Shown here: positions 1 to 8,847 of the stretch, piece by piece
How the letters are laid out: the number at the start of each line of letters is the position of its first letter
Numbering within the stretch: position 1 is the first letter of the stretch
NCBI GenBank assembly: GCA_023023105.1
Contig: CP083824.1
Coordinates: 2,914,001 to 2,978,000 of the forward strand
Length of the DNA stretch: 64,000 bases
Reading direction: 5' to 3'
From: Enterobacter ludwigii
GTDB taxonomy: Bacteria > Pseudomonadota > Gammaproteobacteria > Enterobacterales > Enterobacteriaceae
Program-made: the position numbers and the translations under genes
The notes under the pieces: generated by a model
Told to the model about the DNA's origin: nothing
Seen by the model: the letters and a program-made list of their open reading frames with translations, nothing else
The model's database searches: none

Positions 1-646
1 TTGCCACCACCACGCCTTTTCCACCGCCGGAGCTGACGGTAGTACCTGAATAAAGCAGATTATACCGGTCACCTAAAGGCAATTCCCCGCTTAACACATC
101 GCTGTTTTTCTCTACAACGGTGGATTCACCGGTCAGAATGGCCTCCTCCACGCGAAGGTTATGCGCTTCAATCACACGCAAATCCGCAGGAATACGATCC
201 CCGGCGCGGATCACCACGATGTCACCCGGAACCAGCGTCGTGGTAGGGATCGTTTCATGATTACCTTGTCGAACCACCACGGCTTCGCTGGAGAGCATAT
301 TGCGAATACTTTGCAGCGATTTTTCAGCATTGCTCTCCTGAATGTGACCAATCAGTGCGTTAACGATGGCAACCCCGAGGATGACAAACATATCGACCCA
401 CTGGCCCATAAAGAGCTTGAGTAGTGCAGCCACCAGCAGAACGTAAATCAGCACATCGTTAAAATGGGCCAGGAAGCGCAGCCAGGCGGGTTTGCCTTTT
501 TTTTGCGGTAACGCATTTTCACCATACTGCTGGAGTCGGACCGATGCCTCACTGCTGCTCAGCCCCTCCGCAGTGGAGTTGATATTCGCCAGGGTGTCGT
601 CAACGGTTTGTTGATAATAAGGACGTTCAGGTTTTTCTGTTTTCAT
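1..646 (-). CDS. Cation-transporting P-type ATPase, N-terminal part (gene runs off the left edge)
   Basis: This is the first 215 codons of an E1-E2 ATPase that pumps a cation across the inner membrane at the cost of ATP. The reading shows an N-terminal cytoplasmic cation-ATPase domain, a first membrane hairpin (about residues 60-95) and the start of the actuator domain with the TGES dephosphorylation motif near residue 190. The phosphorylation site DKTGT lies outside the window. The start does not resemble MgtA; it looks like the broad PMR1/calcium-sodium group, but the ion cannot be told. The ATG follows a strong AGGAAGG site. The Usp gene 47 bases upstream on the same strand is probably cotranscribed. 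Confidence 0.85.
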   Translation of the reverse strand, partial: MKTEKPERPYYQQTVDDTLANINSTAEGLSSSEASVRLQQYGENALPQKKGKPAWLRFLAHFNDVLIYVLLVAALLKLFMGQWVDMFVILGVAIVNALIGHIQESNAEKSLQSIRNMLSSEAVVVRQGNHETIPTTTLVPGDIVVIRAGDRIPADLRVIEAHNLRVEEAILTGESTVVEKNSDVLSGELPLGDRYNLLYSGTTVSSGGGKGVVVA

Positions 647-693
647 CGTTCCTTCCTCAGGTTCTTTTCAGAAATCACCTTGCTTTCATGCAA

Positions 694-1125
694 TTAACGA
701 ATAACGAAAACAGGAACATGTGCGTAACGCACAATACTTGCCGCCTCTGAACCCAGGAGATGGGTTTGAATATTGGGATTTCGAGAGCCGACAATAATTG
801 CCCCGGCAGCAAGTTCATCCGCCAGCTTAATAACCTCATCACGAACATTTCCGCTACGGACATGGAGGTGAACACGTTCTTCTGGCAAATTGAGTTTTTT
901 GACCAGGTCAGACAGTTTTTCTTTAGAATTATTAATCATATATTCATCCATCTTGCGCGCATCTGAAATAAAACCACGCGTCAGTTCGGCAGAAAACTTA
1001 GGCATGACGTGCAGCAGATGAATGTCACCCGATGCGCTTTGTGCCAGGAACTGTGCATGCTGAAGGGCTTTATCAGCCAGGCTAGTCTCGTAAACATCCA
1101 CCGGAACCAGAATATTTTTATACAT
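694..1125 (-). CDS. Universal stress protein, UspF/UspG type
   Basis: A 143-residue single-domain Usp, the usual length. It begins MYKNILVPVDVYE, the typical first beta strand, and ends with a glycine-rich nucleotide-binding loop (VGSRNPNIQTHLLGSEA) and a final FVIR strand, as in the ATP-binding UspF/UspG branch. The start at 1125 is preferred to a longer frame because the Usp fold begins there and an AAGGAT ribosome site precedes it. It lies upstream of the P-type ATPase gene on the same strand, so the two probably form a stress-linked ion transport operon. The client process is not known. Confidence 0.88.
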   Translation of the reverse strand: MYKNILVPVDVYETSLADKALQHAQFLAQSASGDIHLLHVMPKFSAELTRGFISDARKMDEYMINNSKEKLSDLVKKLNLPEERVHLHVRSGNVRDEVIKLADELAAGAIIVGSRNPNIQTHLLGSEAASIVRYAHVPVFVIR

Positions 1126-1353
1126 ATCGAGCATCCTTTTTATAACCAACACAGTAGTGAGTGAAGCAATAAAATGCATTAAATGCAGGGAGTTACCCTT
1201 AATGCCAGTTACGGGAAAAAAAGATGAATGATATTAAACGTAGCACAGGAATATCAGGTTTAACGCTTACCCACTGATATTGGTTATTTAACATTTATCT
1301 TTTCTCCAACTATGCTCTTAGAAAGACGCTCTATACAGCGCATGGAGGAATGA

Positions 1354-1464
1354 ATGTACGGTTTAAGCCTTTTCCGTCTTGGTTTGTTTATTGCACTTGC
1401 CATTATTGCCAGCACGGCAATTGGGCTATTCACCTATATGGTTGTCACTGTTCTGGCAGAATAG
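1354..1464 (+). CDS. Small single-span membrane protein (36 aa)
   Basis: The frame reads MYGLSLFRLGLFIALAIIAS then TAIGLFTYMVVTVLAE and stop. It is one hydrophobic helix of about 24 residues with a short N-terminal tail carrying one arginine. A near-perfect GGAGGAATGA ribosome site sits just upstream, which is the main reason for believing it. It stands alone in the 400-base gap between the divergent Usp gene and the RND adaptor gene. I do not recognise the family. It could be one of the stress-induced small membrane proteins of enterics. An ATG at 1350 is out of frame with it. Confidence 0.55.
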   Translation: MYGLSLFRLGLFIALAIIASTAIGLFTYMVVTVLAE

Positions 1465-1522
1465 TGTCACCCCCTGCCCTTGCTACGGAAGAAATAAAAC
1501 AGTTATTTATTAGGGGAATACA

Positions 1523-2605
1523 GTGAATCGCTACCTCATTTTACCGTTCGTTATCCTAACGCTCACGGCGTGCGACCCAAAACCCGAGCAAGCCGCACCC
1601 CTGCCGCGAATGGTTAAAGTGGCGGAGGTAACTATCCCCGCTCACGCCCAGCAGCGTGTTTTTCCCGCACGTATTGAATCGGGTGATGCAACAGACCTCT
1701 CCTTCAAGCGAGGAGGTCAAATCGAGGCGCTCGATATACGTCAGGGTGCAGCCATTAAGCAAGGGCAGCAGCTCGCCAGGCTGAACGCCCGTGAAACCCA
1801 GCAGCGGGTAAACGACAGACAAACCGCAGCGACACTCGCCCAGCGACAGTTCGAACGCTTCCAGACGCTGGCGGGACGCCAGGCTGTCTCGAAAGCAGAA
1901 ATGGACGTACAGCGCGCGAACCGCGATTCGGCGAATGCAGCGCTGCAAATAGCCCGTGAAGAGCTGAATCAGATGACGCTCGTCGCCCCCTTCAGCGGGA
2001 CGGCGGCCAGCGTACACGTTCGAAACCATCAGGTGGTGTCTGCCGGTCAACCGATTGCAACCCTGACCCGCACCGACCTGTTGGACGTGGTGTTTAGTAT
2101 TCCTGAGAACCTGTTCAACACCTTTGATATCCGTAACGCGCAGTATCGCCCCGTGGTGAGAATTAACGCCATTCCGGATCGTGAATTTACCGCCGTCTAC
2201 AAAGAACACTCGGGCAGCAGCGACAGCAATACGCTGACCTGGCAGGTGATTTTAACCATGCCCCGCCCGGACGATTTTCCCGTCGTGGGAGGTGTAAGCG
2301 GTACGGTTACCATCAATCTAACCAACCTTCCGGCTGGCGCAGGCGCTCAGGCGCTGGTTGTGCCGGTCGAGGCGGTCTTTAACCCGGACAACAGCCCGCG
2401 CAATGAACCGCACGTCTGGGTTGTGGCCGGGGAAGGCGACACGCTCCACCTGGAAGATCGCAAGGTCAGCGTGGGGCAAGTGACCACAGAGGGCGTGGTA
2501 ATTACCAGTGGCCTTAAGGCAGGCGAACGCGTGGTGGCCGCTGGCGTAGGAGAGCTCCATGCTAACCAGCCGGTTCGCATCTGGACGCGTGAACGGGGAC
2601 TGTAA
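1523..2605 (+). CDS. RND efflux periplasmic adaptor (membrane fusion) lipoprotein
   Basis: A 360-residue HlyD/AcrA-type adaptor that links an inner-membrane RND pump to an outer-membrane channel such as TolC. The signal peptide ends in a lipobox, LTAC, so Cys17 would be lipidated and anchor the protein to the inner membrane. After it come the lipoyl half-motifs (about residues 55-85 and 155-190), a short alpha hairpin of about 65 residues between them rich in Gln, Arg and Ala, and beta-barrel and membrane-proximal domains to the end. The stop overlaps the start of the pump gene by one base (TAATG), so translation is coupled. The substrate cannot be read from sequence. Confidence 0.9.
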   Translation: MNRYLILPFVILTLTACDPKPEQAAPLPRMVKVAEVTIPAHAQQRVFPARIESGDATDLSFKRGGQIEALDIRQGAAIKQGQQLARLNARETQQRVNDRQTAATLAQRQFERFQTLAGRQAVSKAEMDVQRANRDSANAALQIAREELNQMTLVAPFSGTAASVHVRNHQVVSAGQPIATLTRTDLLDVVFSIPENLFNTFDIRNAQYRPVVRINAIPDREFTAVYKEHSGSSDSNTLTWQVILTMPRPDDFPVVGGVSGTVTINLTNLPAGAGAQALVVPVEAVFNPDNSPRNEPHVWVVAGEGDTLHLEDRKVSVGQVTTEGVVITSGLKAGERVVAAGVGELHANQPVRIWTRERGL

Positions 2606-5600
2606 TGGATATCTCTCGTCAATTCATCAATAACCCCATTCGTGTCTGGCTGACGATTCTGCTGCTGGGCGTCGGGGGCATTTTCGCCCTGTTGAATATC
2701 GGCAGGCTGGAAGATCCCGCGTTTACGATCAAAACTGCTGTGGTCATCACCCACTATCCCGGCGCCTCTGCTCAGCAGGTTGAAGAGGAGGTTACGCTGC
2801 CGCTGGAGAATGCCCTCCAGCAGCTGCCTTATCTGGACAATGTCAGCTCCATCTCTTCAAACGGCCTGTCGCAGATCACCGTGAACATTGCCTCACGCTA
2901 TCATTCGAACGAACTGCCGCAGATCTGGGACGAACTGCGCCGCCGCGTGGGCGATGCCTCACGCCAGTTCCCGCCCGGCGTCGTCACGCCCTTCGTGAAT
3001 GACGATTTCGGCGACGTGTTCGGCTTTTTCTTCGCAATTTCCGGAGACGAATTCAGCAACCCTGAGCTGGTGCGTTACGCTGAGCAACTGCGTCGCGAAT
3101 TAATTCTGGTCCCCGGCGTCGCGAAGGTCGCAATTGGTGGGGCCATTAGCCAGCAGGTCAATATTGATATTTCCCTGACCAAAATGGCCTCGCGCGGTAT
3201 TACGCTTAGCCAGCTTTCGGCCCTGCTGAGTCGCCTTAATGTGGTGTCCAGCGCCGGGGAGATTACCTCCGGCACGGAGTCGATTCGCCTGCATCCGACC
3301 GGTGAGTTTGAAAATCTTGACGAGCTGGCGGACCTGATTATTACGCCGTCCGGTACCGGGGCAGCGACGCGTCTGCGGGATATCGCCACGCTGTCGCGCG
3401 GGTTGAACGAGTCACCTGCCAGTATCTATCATGCCAACGGCAGAAAAGCCGTTACCATGGGCGTCTCGTTTATCCCTGGCGTGAACGTGATTGACGTGGG
3501 TCACGCCCTGGAAGCAAAGCTAAAACAGATGTCGGCGGAAAAACCGGCGGGAATACACATAAATCTGTTTTACGATCAAGCCGCCGAAGTGGGCCACTCG
3601 GTTAACGGTTTTATCATTAACTTCCTGATGGCGCTGGCGATTGTCATCGGCGTGCTATTGATCTTTATGGGCGTGCGCAGCGGGATTATCATCGCCTTTT
3701 CCCTCGCGCTCAACGTGCTCGGCACGCTGCTGATCATGTATCTGTGGGGCATTGAACTGCAGCGCATCTCGCTTGGCGCGCTGATTATCGCCCTCAGTAT
3801 GCTGGTGGATAACGCCATCGTGATTGTTGAAGGAGTGCTGATTGCGAGGCAGCAGGGCTCCTCGCTGTTGACCGCCATTAACTACATCATCCGTCGCTCC
3901 GCCCTGCCGCTGCTGGGGGCGACGGTGATCGCCATCCTGGCGTTTGCACCTATCGGGCTGTCGCAGGATTCTACCGGGGAATACTGTAAATCCCTGTTCC
4001 AGGTACTGCTGATTTCCCTGATGCTGAGCTGGTTCTCGGCGCTCACCATCACGCCGGTGCTGATTAAGTGGTGGTTGTTTAAAAACGACAGCGCGCCGGA
4101 CAACGCCGACGAGTCAGATCCTTACGACAAACGTCTGTACCGCCTCTACCAGCGCCTGCTTAACACGCTGCTGCACTATAAGGCACCGACGCTGGTAGTG
4201 ATGGCCGCCCTGCTGGCCGCGTCTGTCTGGGGGTTTGGCGCGGTGCGGCAAAACTTTTTCCCGTCGTCCAATACGCCGATTTTCTTTGTCGACCTCTGGT
4301 TACCCTACGGCACCGATATCAAATGGACCGAGAAAATGACCAGCGATATTGAGAAAACCATTAACGGCCAGCCGGGCGTAGAAACCACCGTTTCAACCAT
4401 TGGCCAGGGCAGTATGCGGTTTATTTTGACCTACAGCGGACAGCGGCAGTACAGCAACTACGCGCAGATCATGGTGCGCATGGATGACCAGCGCAACATC
4501 TCCGCACTGACGCGCTACGTCGACGAGTACATCGCCCGGAACTACCCGCAGGTCAACGCCAGCACCAAACGCGTGATGTTTGGCCCTTCCGGCGACAGCG
4601 CCATAGAGGTGCGCATCAAGGGCCCAGATCCTGACAGACTACGTCTGATTGCCAGCCAGGTGGATGATATTCTGGCACGCGATCCGGCCACAGGTAGCGT
4701 CAGAAACGACTGGCAAAACCGCAGCAAGGTGATCCGTCCTCAATATGTCGCCGCGCTGGGACGCGAACTTGGCGTGGATAAACAGGATGTCGACAACGCG
4801 CTGGAGATGAATTTCTCCGGCAGTCGTGCGGGGCTGTATCGCGAAGGGAGCGATCTGCTTCCCGTCGTGGTGCGCCCGCCGGAAAGCGAACGGCTGGACG
4901 CCAATCACCTGAACAACGTGCTGGTCTGGAGCCAGACCCGGCAGCAGTATATCCCGCTGAGTAACGTCGTCAGCCGCTTTTCGCTGGAGTGGGAAGATCC
5001 GCTTATTCTGCGACGCGACCGCTCGCGAGTGCTGACGGTTCAGACCGATCCCGACCCGCTTAGCCAGCAAACGTCAGGCGACATTCTCGCCCGGGTGAAA
5101 CCACACATTGACGCCCTTGCCCTGCCCCATGGCTACAGCATCGAGTGGGGAGGCGATGCTGAAAACTCCAGCGAAGCACAGCAGGGGCTCTTCACCACGC
5201 TGCCAATCGGGTTCCTGGTGATGTTTGTCATTACGGTTCTGATGTTCAGCTCGGTGAAAAACGCCGTTGCCATCTGGCTGACCGTGCCGCTGGCGCTGAT
5301 TGGCGTCACGCCGGGATTCCTGGTAACCGGAATTCCGTTCGGCTTTATGGCGCTGATTGGACTGCTGAGCCTGAGCGGGATGCTGATCCGTAACGGCATT
5401 GTGCTGGTGGAAGAGATCGAGCAGCAGAAAGCGCATAAAGAACAGCACGAGGCGATCGTTTACGCCGCCACCTCGCGCCTGCGCCCTATCTTGCTCACCG
5501 CGTTCACCACCGTTCTGGGGCTGGCGCCGCTGCTGCTGGATGTTTTCTTCCAGAGCATGGCCGTTGTGATTATGTTCGGACTTGGGTTTGCGACAATCCT

Positions 5601-5667
5601 GACGCTGCTGGTACTTCCCGTGATTTATGCGTGCTTCCATCGTAAGGACAAAGCGGAACAACAATGA
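2605..5667 (+). CDS. RND efflux pump, inner-membrane permease
   Basis: At 1020 residues this is a full-length proton-driven RND pump with twelve helices and two large periplasmic loops. The helix 4 motif reads LVDNAIVIVEG near residue 402, so the usual Asp-Asp proton relay pair is Asp-Asn. In helix 10 the partner lysine is replaced by arginine (IRNGIVLVEE, about residue 929). This variant belongs to a subgroup separate from AcrB, MdtB and the metal pumps. It is the middle gene of a three-gene operon with one-base and four-base overlaps. No outer-membrane factor is encoded here, so it presumably uses TolC. Confidence 0.92.
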   Translation: MDISRQFINNPIRVWLTILLLGVGGIFALLNIGRLEDPAFTIKTAVVITHYPGASAQQVEEEVTLPLENALQQLPYLDNVSSISSNGLSQITVNIASRYHSNELPQIWDELRRRVGDASRQFPPGVVTPFVNDDFGDVFGFFFAISGDEFSNPELVRYAEQLRRELILVPGVAKVAIGGAISQQVNIDISLTKMASRGITLSQLSALLSRLNVVSSAGEITSGTESIRLHPTGEFENLDELADLIITPSGTGAATRLRDIATLSRGLNESPASIYHANGRKAVTMGVSFIPGVNVIDVGHALEAKLKQMSAEKPAGIHINLFYDQAAEVGHSVNGFIINFLMALAIVIGVLLIFMGVRSGIIIAFSLALNVLGTLLIMYLWGIELQRISLGALIIALSMLVDNAIVIVEGVLIARQQGSSLLTAINYIIRRSALPLLGATVIAILAFAPIGLSQDSTGEYCKSLFQVLLISLMLSWFSALTITPVLIKWWLFKNDSAPDNADESDPYDKRLYRLYQRLLNTLLHYKAPTLVVMAALLAASVWGFGAVRQNFFPSSNTPIFFVDLWLPYGTDIKWTEKMTSDIEKTINGQPGVETTVSTIGQGSMRFILTYSGQRQYSNYAQIMVRMDDQRNISALTRYVDEYIARNYPQVNASTKRVMFGPSGDSAIEVRIKGPDPDRLRLIASQVDDILARDPATGSVRNDWQNRSKVIRPQYVAALGRELGVDKQDVDNALEMNFSGSRAGLYREGSDLLPVVVRPPESERLDANHLNNVLVWSQTRQQYIPLSNVVSRFSLEWEDPLILRRDRSRVLTVQTDPDPLSQQTSGDILARVKPHIDALALPHGYSIEWGGDAENSSEAQQGLFTTLPIGFLVMFVITVLMFSSVKNAVAIWLTVPLALIGVTPGFLVTGIPFGFMALIGLLSLSGMLIRNGIVLVEEIEQQKAHKEQHEAIVYAATSRLRPILLTAFTTVLGLAPLLLDVFFQSMAVVIMFGLGFATILTLLVLPVIYACFHRKDKAEQQ

Positions 5668-6629
5668 ATGCGACAGGCCTGAACATTATCAAGACGCTGG
5701 GCTGTATGACGGCGGTCACCTTCTTCACCATCTACAATACCTGGGATCATTATGATTATGACTATCACTGGATCCTGGGGTTTTTAACCTTTATCTCGAC
5801 CATCGCCACGCCGCTGTTTTTTGTGGTCGCGGGCTATCTCGACGGCCAGTCCCGGCACGGCACCCGCTGGCAGTTGAGCAAGATTAAAAGCCTGGTGATT
5901 GTCTTTCTGTTCTGGATAACGATCTACTACCTGTGGGAACCGTATCAGCGCGGATATTTAATCCAGCCGTGGTTCGTGTTTGCGTTTGTCGTGATTTACA
6001 CTTTCCACCCGGCGGTGGAGTGGCTCAGCCAGCGGCGCGCGCTGTTTTGCGGCGTGATTGCCTGCCTGCTGATCTTCTCCTACGGGTATGATTTGCTTTC
6101 AGCGCTCTATCCGGACGTCCACGTCTTTTCCCTTTCGCCACAGTACCGCCTGTGGACGTGGTTACTGTTTTACCTGACGGGGCAGCTTTTCTGCGATCCC
6201 AGCATCGCCGAGTGGATAAGCCGCAGGAATGTGGTCAGGGCCGCGGTTATCGCCATCCCGTTTATTTATCTCTTCACCTGGTTTTACGAGCGCCACTTCT
6301 TTTTTGCCCTGTTCAAGGCTGACAGAAACGCCTTTATTCTCACCGGCTCGCAAATCTACATTCTGATCGTTGCGCTGGTGATCGCGGCGAACGGCGTACG
6401 CTTTCGCCGCAATGCAGAATTCAAAGAGTCCATTCTGGCCGCCATCAGTAAAACGATGACCGGCGTATACATTGTGCACTACTCGGTATTTCACCTGTTG
6501 ACGGCGCTTTTCCCGGTGACGTCTCTCGGTATGAAACTGACCCTGATCGTGCTCACTTTCGTCACCTCGGTTCTGTTCTCCATGCTGGTGCTTTCAAATG
6601 CCGTAGCAAAAAAAGTGATCACCCTTTAA
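5664..6629 (+). CDS. Acyltransferase 3 family membrane protein
   Basis: A 321-residue polytopic protein of the acyltransferase 3 family (OafA/YfiQ-like), which O-acylates surface glycans, lipids or small molecules. About ten hydrophobic helices are visible. It starts with an [16 protein letters not shown] segment in the place of the usual His-bearing first helix, and a [12 protein letters not shown] helix near the end has the family's late histidine pattern. Its ATG overlaps the pump stop by four bases, so it is translated with the efflux genes. Its stop overlaps the pagP stop on the other strand. The first-helix catalytic histidine is not evident, so activity is less certain than fold. Confidence 0.75.
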   Translation: MNATGLNIIKTLGCMTAVTFFTIYNTWDHYDYDYHWILGFLTFISTIATPLFFVVAGYLDGQSRHGTRWQLSKIKSLVIVFLFWITIYYLWEPYQRGYLIQPWFVFAFVVIYTFHPAVEWLSQRRALFCGVIACLLIFSYGYDLLSALYPDVHVFSLSPQYRLWTWLLFYLTGQLFCDPSIAEWISRRNVVRAAVIAIPFIYLFTWFYERHFFFALFKADRNAFILTGSQIYILIVALVIAANGVRFRRNAEFKESILAAISKTMTGVYIVHYSVFHLLTALFPVTSLGMKLTLIVLTFVTSVLFSMLVLSNAVAKKVITL

Positions 6630-7201
6630 AAACCCAAGCGCAACCAGGCAAAGAGCACGTTACCGTTGTTATAGGTCCCGGGAATATAGGTGAACTGGAC
6701 GGTAACGCGCTTATAGCCAGCAGAGAACAGCGGGAAGATAAACGGCAGGGGCACATAGTTCGCAAAATCATCGCGCGCCGTAATCCCCGCGGCGGCACCA
6801 AGCCCAAGCCGGAAGTCTTTGGCATTATCCAGATACCAGCCCTTCTCCCAGCCATAGCCCATCGCGGGCTGCCATTCGTTGTGCGAGTCTTTGAACATCA
6901 TTGCGAAAAGCGCGCTCCAGTTGCCCTCGTCGTTGTAGCGGGAGACGCCCAGCCCGCCGCCCCACGGCATTTCGTTGTATTTGTCCGTTTTTTCTTTGTC
7001 GTACATAAAGCGCGCGTGCCAGCTCAGAAACGGCAGGTAGAGATCGTAGCGTTGAGGCTGCTCCCAGGTTTGCGAAATATCATCCGTCAGCGCATTCCAC
7101 CAGCCGCCCAGACGCTGTTCGCCATAGACTTTGGGTTCAGCATGGAGCGGTGCCATGAATAAAGACAGGACAATCCAGAATGTCAGAAAAGTGCGTTGCA
7201 T
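6626..7201 (-). CDS. pagP: Lipid A palmitoyltransferase PagP
   Basis: PagP is an outer-membrane eight-strand barrel that moves a palmitate from phospholipid to lipid A, raising resistance to cationic peptides. The 191-residue precursor has a signal peptide ending PLHA. The catalytic histidine is in SWHARF and the Asp-Ser pair in FKDSHNEW, as in the E. coli enzyme. The barrel ends in phenylalanine (RLGF), the usual outer-membrane sorting signal. The start MQRTFLTFW is chosen over an upstream extension because the signal peptide begins there. It is convergent with the acyltransferase gene and the two stops overlap. Control by PhoP is usual for pagP, but I could not identify a convincing PhoP box in the upstream 256 bases. 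Confidence 0.95.
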   Translation of the reverse strand: MQRTFLTFWIVLSLFMAPLHAEPKVYGEQRLGGWWNALTDDISQTWEQPQRYDLYLPFLSWHARFMYDKEKTDKYNEMPWGGGLGVSRYNDEGNWSALFAMMFKDSHNEWQPAMGYGWEKGWYLDNAKDFRLGLGAAAGITARDDFANYVPLPFIFPLFSAGYKRVTVQFTYIPGTYNNGNVLFAWLRLGF

Positions 7202-7457
7202 CGTTAATCCCTCAGCTTCCGTCACGCAGCGGTCTCTATAACTGTAAACCATTGAGTGCGAACCAGAGCCAAACAGCCTGATTTATGTTGTAGCAGGTGT
7301 CGATGAAATTTATTTATTCTGCACCTTCCGGAAAGATAAAAACGTTTTCTCCAGCGTTCTGTCGCGGTAGTCTCATAGGTTCCGTTTATATGACGGCTGC
7401 TATGTGAGTGACCTTTTCTTATACCAATAATTAAAAATCAGTACAGACAGGACTACT

Positions 7458-8774
7458 ATGGACTCCACCCTCATCTCCGATCGCCCCAACGAGGAGACCC
7501 CTTCGCTGAACCGCGCCCGCCGTGCCGCTTTGGGTAGCTTCGCTGGCGCCGTCGTCGACTGGTATGATTTTCTGCTCTACGGCATCACCGCGGCACTGGT
7601 GTTTAACCGTGAATTCTTCCCGCAGATTAGCCCCGCGATGGGCACGCTCGCGGCGTTTGCCACCTTCGGTGTCGGTTTTCTGTTTCGACCGTTAGGCGGT
7701 GTGATTTTCGGCCATTTTGGTGACCGTCTCGGGCGCAAGCGCATGTTAATGCTTACCGTCTGGATGATGGGGCTCGCCACCGCGCTGATTGGCATTCTCC
7801 CCTCGTTTACCACTATTGGCTGGTGGGCACCGGTGCTGCTGGTGACGCTACGCGCTATTCAGGGATTTGCCGTGGGTGGCGAATGGGGTGGCGCGGCGCT
7901 GCTATCCGTTGAGAGTGCGCCGAAAAATAAGAAAGCGTTTTACAGCAGCGGTGTGCAGGTCGGGTATGGCGTGGGTCTGCTGCTTTCTACCGGGCTGGTA
8001 TCCTTAATCAGTCAGCTCACCACCGACGAACAGTTCCTGAGCTGGGGCTGGCGCATTCCGTTTATCTTCAGCATCGTGCTGGTGATTGCTGCCCTGTGGA
8101 TCCGTAATGGAATGGAAGAGTCCGCTGAATTCGAACAGCAGCAGCGCGAAAAAACCGCCGTCAAAACGCGGTTGCCAGTGATGGAAGCCCTGGTTCAGCA
8201 TCCTGGCGCTTTTCTGAAAATCATCGCCCTGCGCCTGTGCGAATTGCTGACGATGTATATCGTCACCGCATTTGCACTGAATTACTCGACGCAGAACCTC
8301 GGACTGCCGCGTGAATTGTTCCTGAATATCGGTCTGGTGGTTGGTGGGATCAGCTGCCTGACGATCCCCTGCTTCGCCTGGCTGGCAGACCGGTTTGGTC
8401 GCCGTCGCGTCTACATCACCGGGGCGCTGATCGGCACCCTCAGCGCCTGGCCATTCTTTATGGCGCTGGAAGCGCAGTCGATCTTCTGGATTGTCTTCTT
8501 TGCCATCATGCTCGCGAACATCGCTCACGATATGGTGGTCTGTGTCCAGCAGCCGATGTTTACCGAGCTGTTTGGCGCCAGCTACCGCTACAGTGGTGCA
8601 GGCGTGGGATATCAGGTGGCAAGCGTGGTCGGTGGCGGGTTTACGCCGTTTATTGCTGCCGCGCTGGTGACCTTCTCCGGCGGGAACTGGCACAGCGTGG
8701 CGATTTATCTGTTGGCCGGTTGCCTGCTGTCCGCCGCCACAGCCCTGTTTATGAAAGAGACGAGCCACCGCTGA
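7458..8774 (+). CDS. shiA: Shikimate transporter ShiA (MFS, metabolite:H+ symporter)
   Basis: A 438-residue twelve-helix major facilitator protein that imports shikimate with a proton. It is very close to E. coli ShiA as I recall it, from the N-terminal ARRAALGSFAGAVVDWYDF through the loop 2-3 signature GHFGDRLGRKR and the second-half repeat ADRFGRRRVY. It also stands directly before amn, as in E. coli. The 256 bases before it separate it from the divergent pagP and should hold both promoters; I see no clear operator there. Confidence 0.95.
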   Translation: MDSTLISDRPNEETPSLNRARRAALGSFAGAVVDWYDFLLYGITAALVFNREFFPQISPAMGTLAAFATFGVGFLFRPLGGVIFGHFGDRLGRKRMLMLTVWMMGLATALIGILPSFTTIGWWAPVLLVTLRAIQGFAVGGEWGGAALLSVESAPKNKKAFYSSGVQVGYGVGLLLSTGLVSLISQLTTDEQFLSWGWRIPFIFSIVLVIAALWIRNGMEESAEFEQQQREKTAVKTRLPVMEALVQHPGAFLKIIALRLCELLTMYIVTAFALNYSTQNLGLPRELFLNIGLVVGGISCLTIPCFAWLADRFGRRRVYITGALIGTLSAWPFFMALEAQSIFWIVFFAIMLANIAHDMVVCVQQPMFTELFGASYRYSGAGVGYQVASVVGGGFTPFIAAALVTFSGGNWHSVAIYLLAGCLLSAATALFMKETSHR

Positions 8775-8847
8775 TCTCACTTTTGTTTCACAGGCGTGTG
8801 ACATACTATCGGGTAGAGTCGCACACCTGTGGAACAAGGAGACAGAG

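Noticed and set aside
1..646. MgtA magnesium transporter
   Set aside because: The N-terminal sequence lacks the MgtA-specific opening and fits a different cation ATPase group.
1556..2209. Antisense open frame of 217 codons inside the RND adaptor gene
   Set aside because: Shadow of a well-supported gene; no start signal or family features.
8004..8837. Antisense open frame of 277 codons across shiA
   Set aside because: Full overlap with a clear MFS transporter gene; the product is rich in His, Gln and Arg without structure, as expected for a shadow frame.
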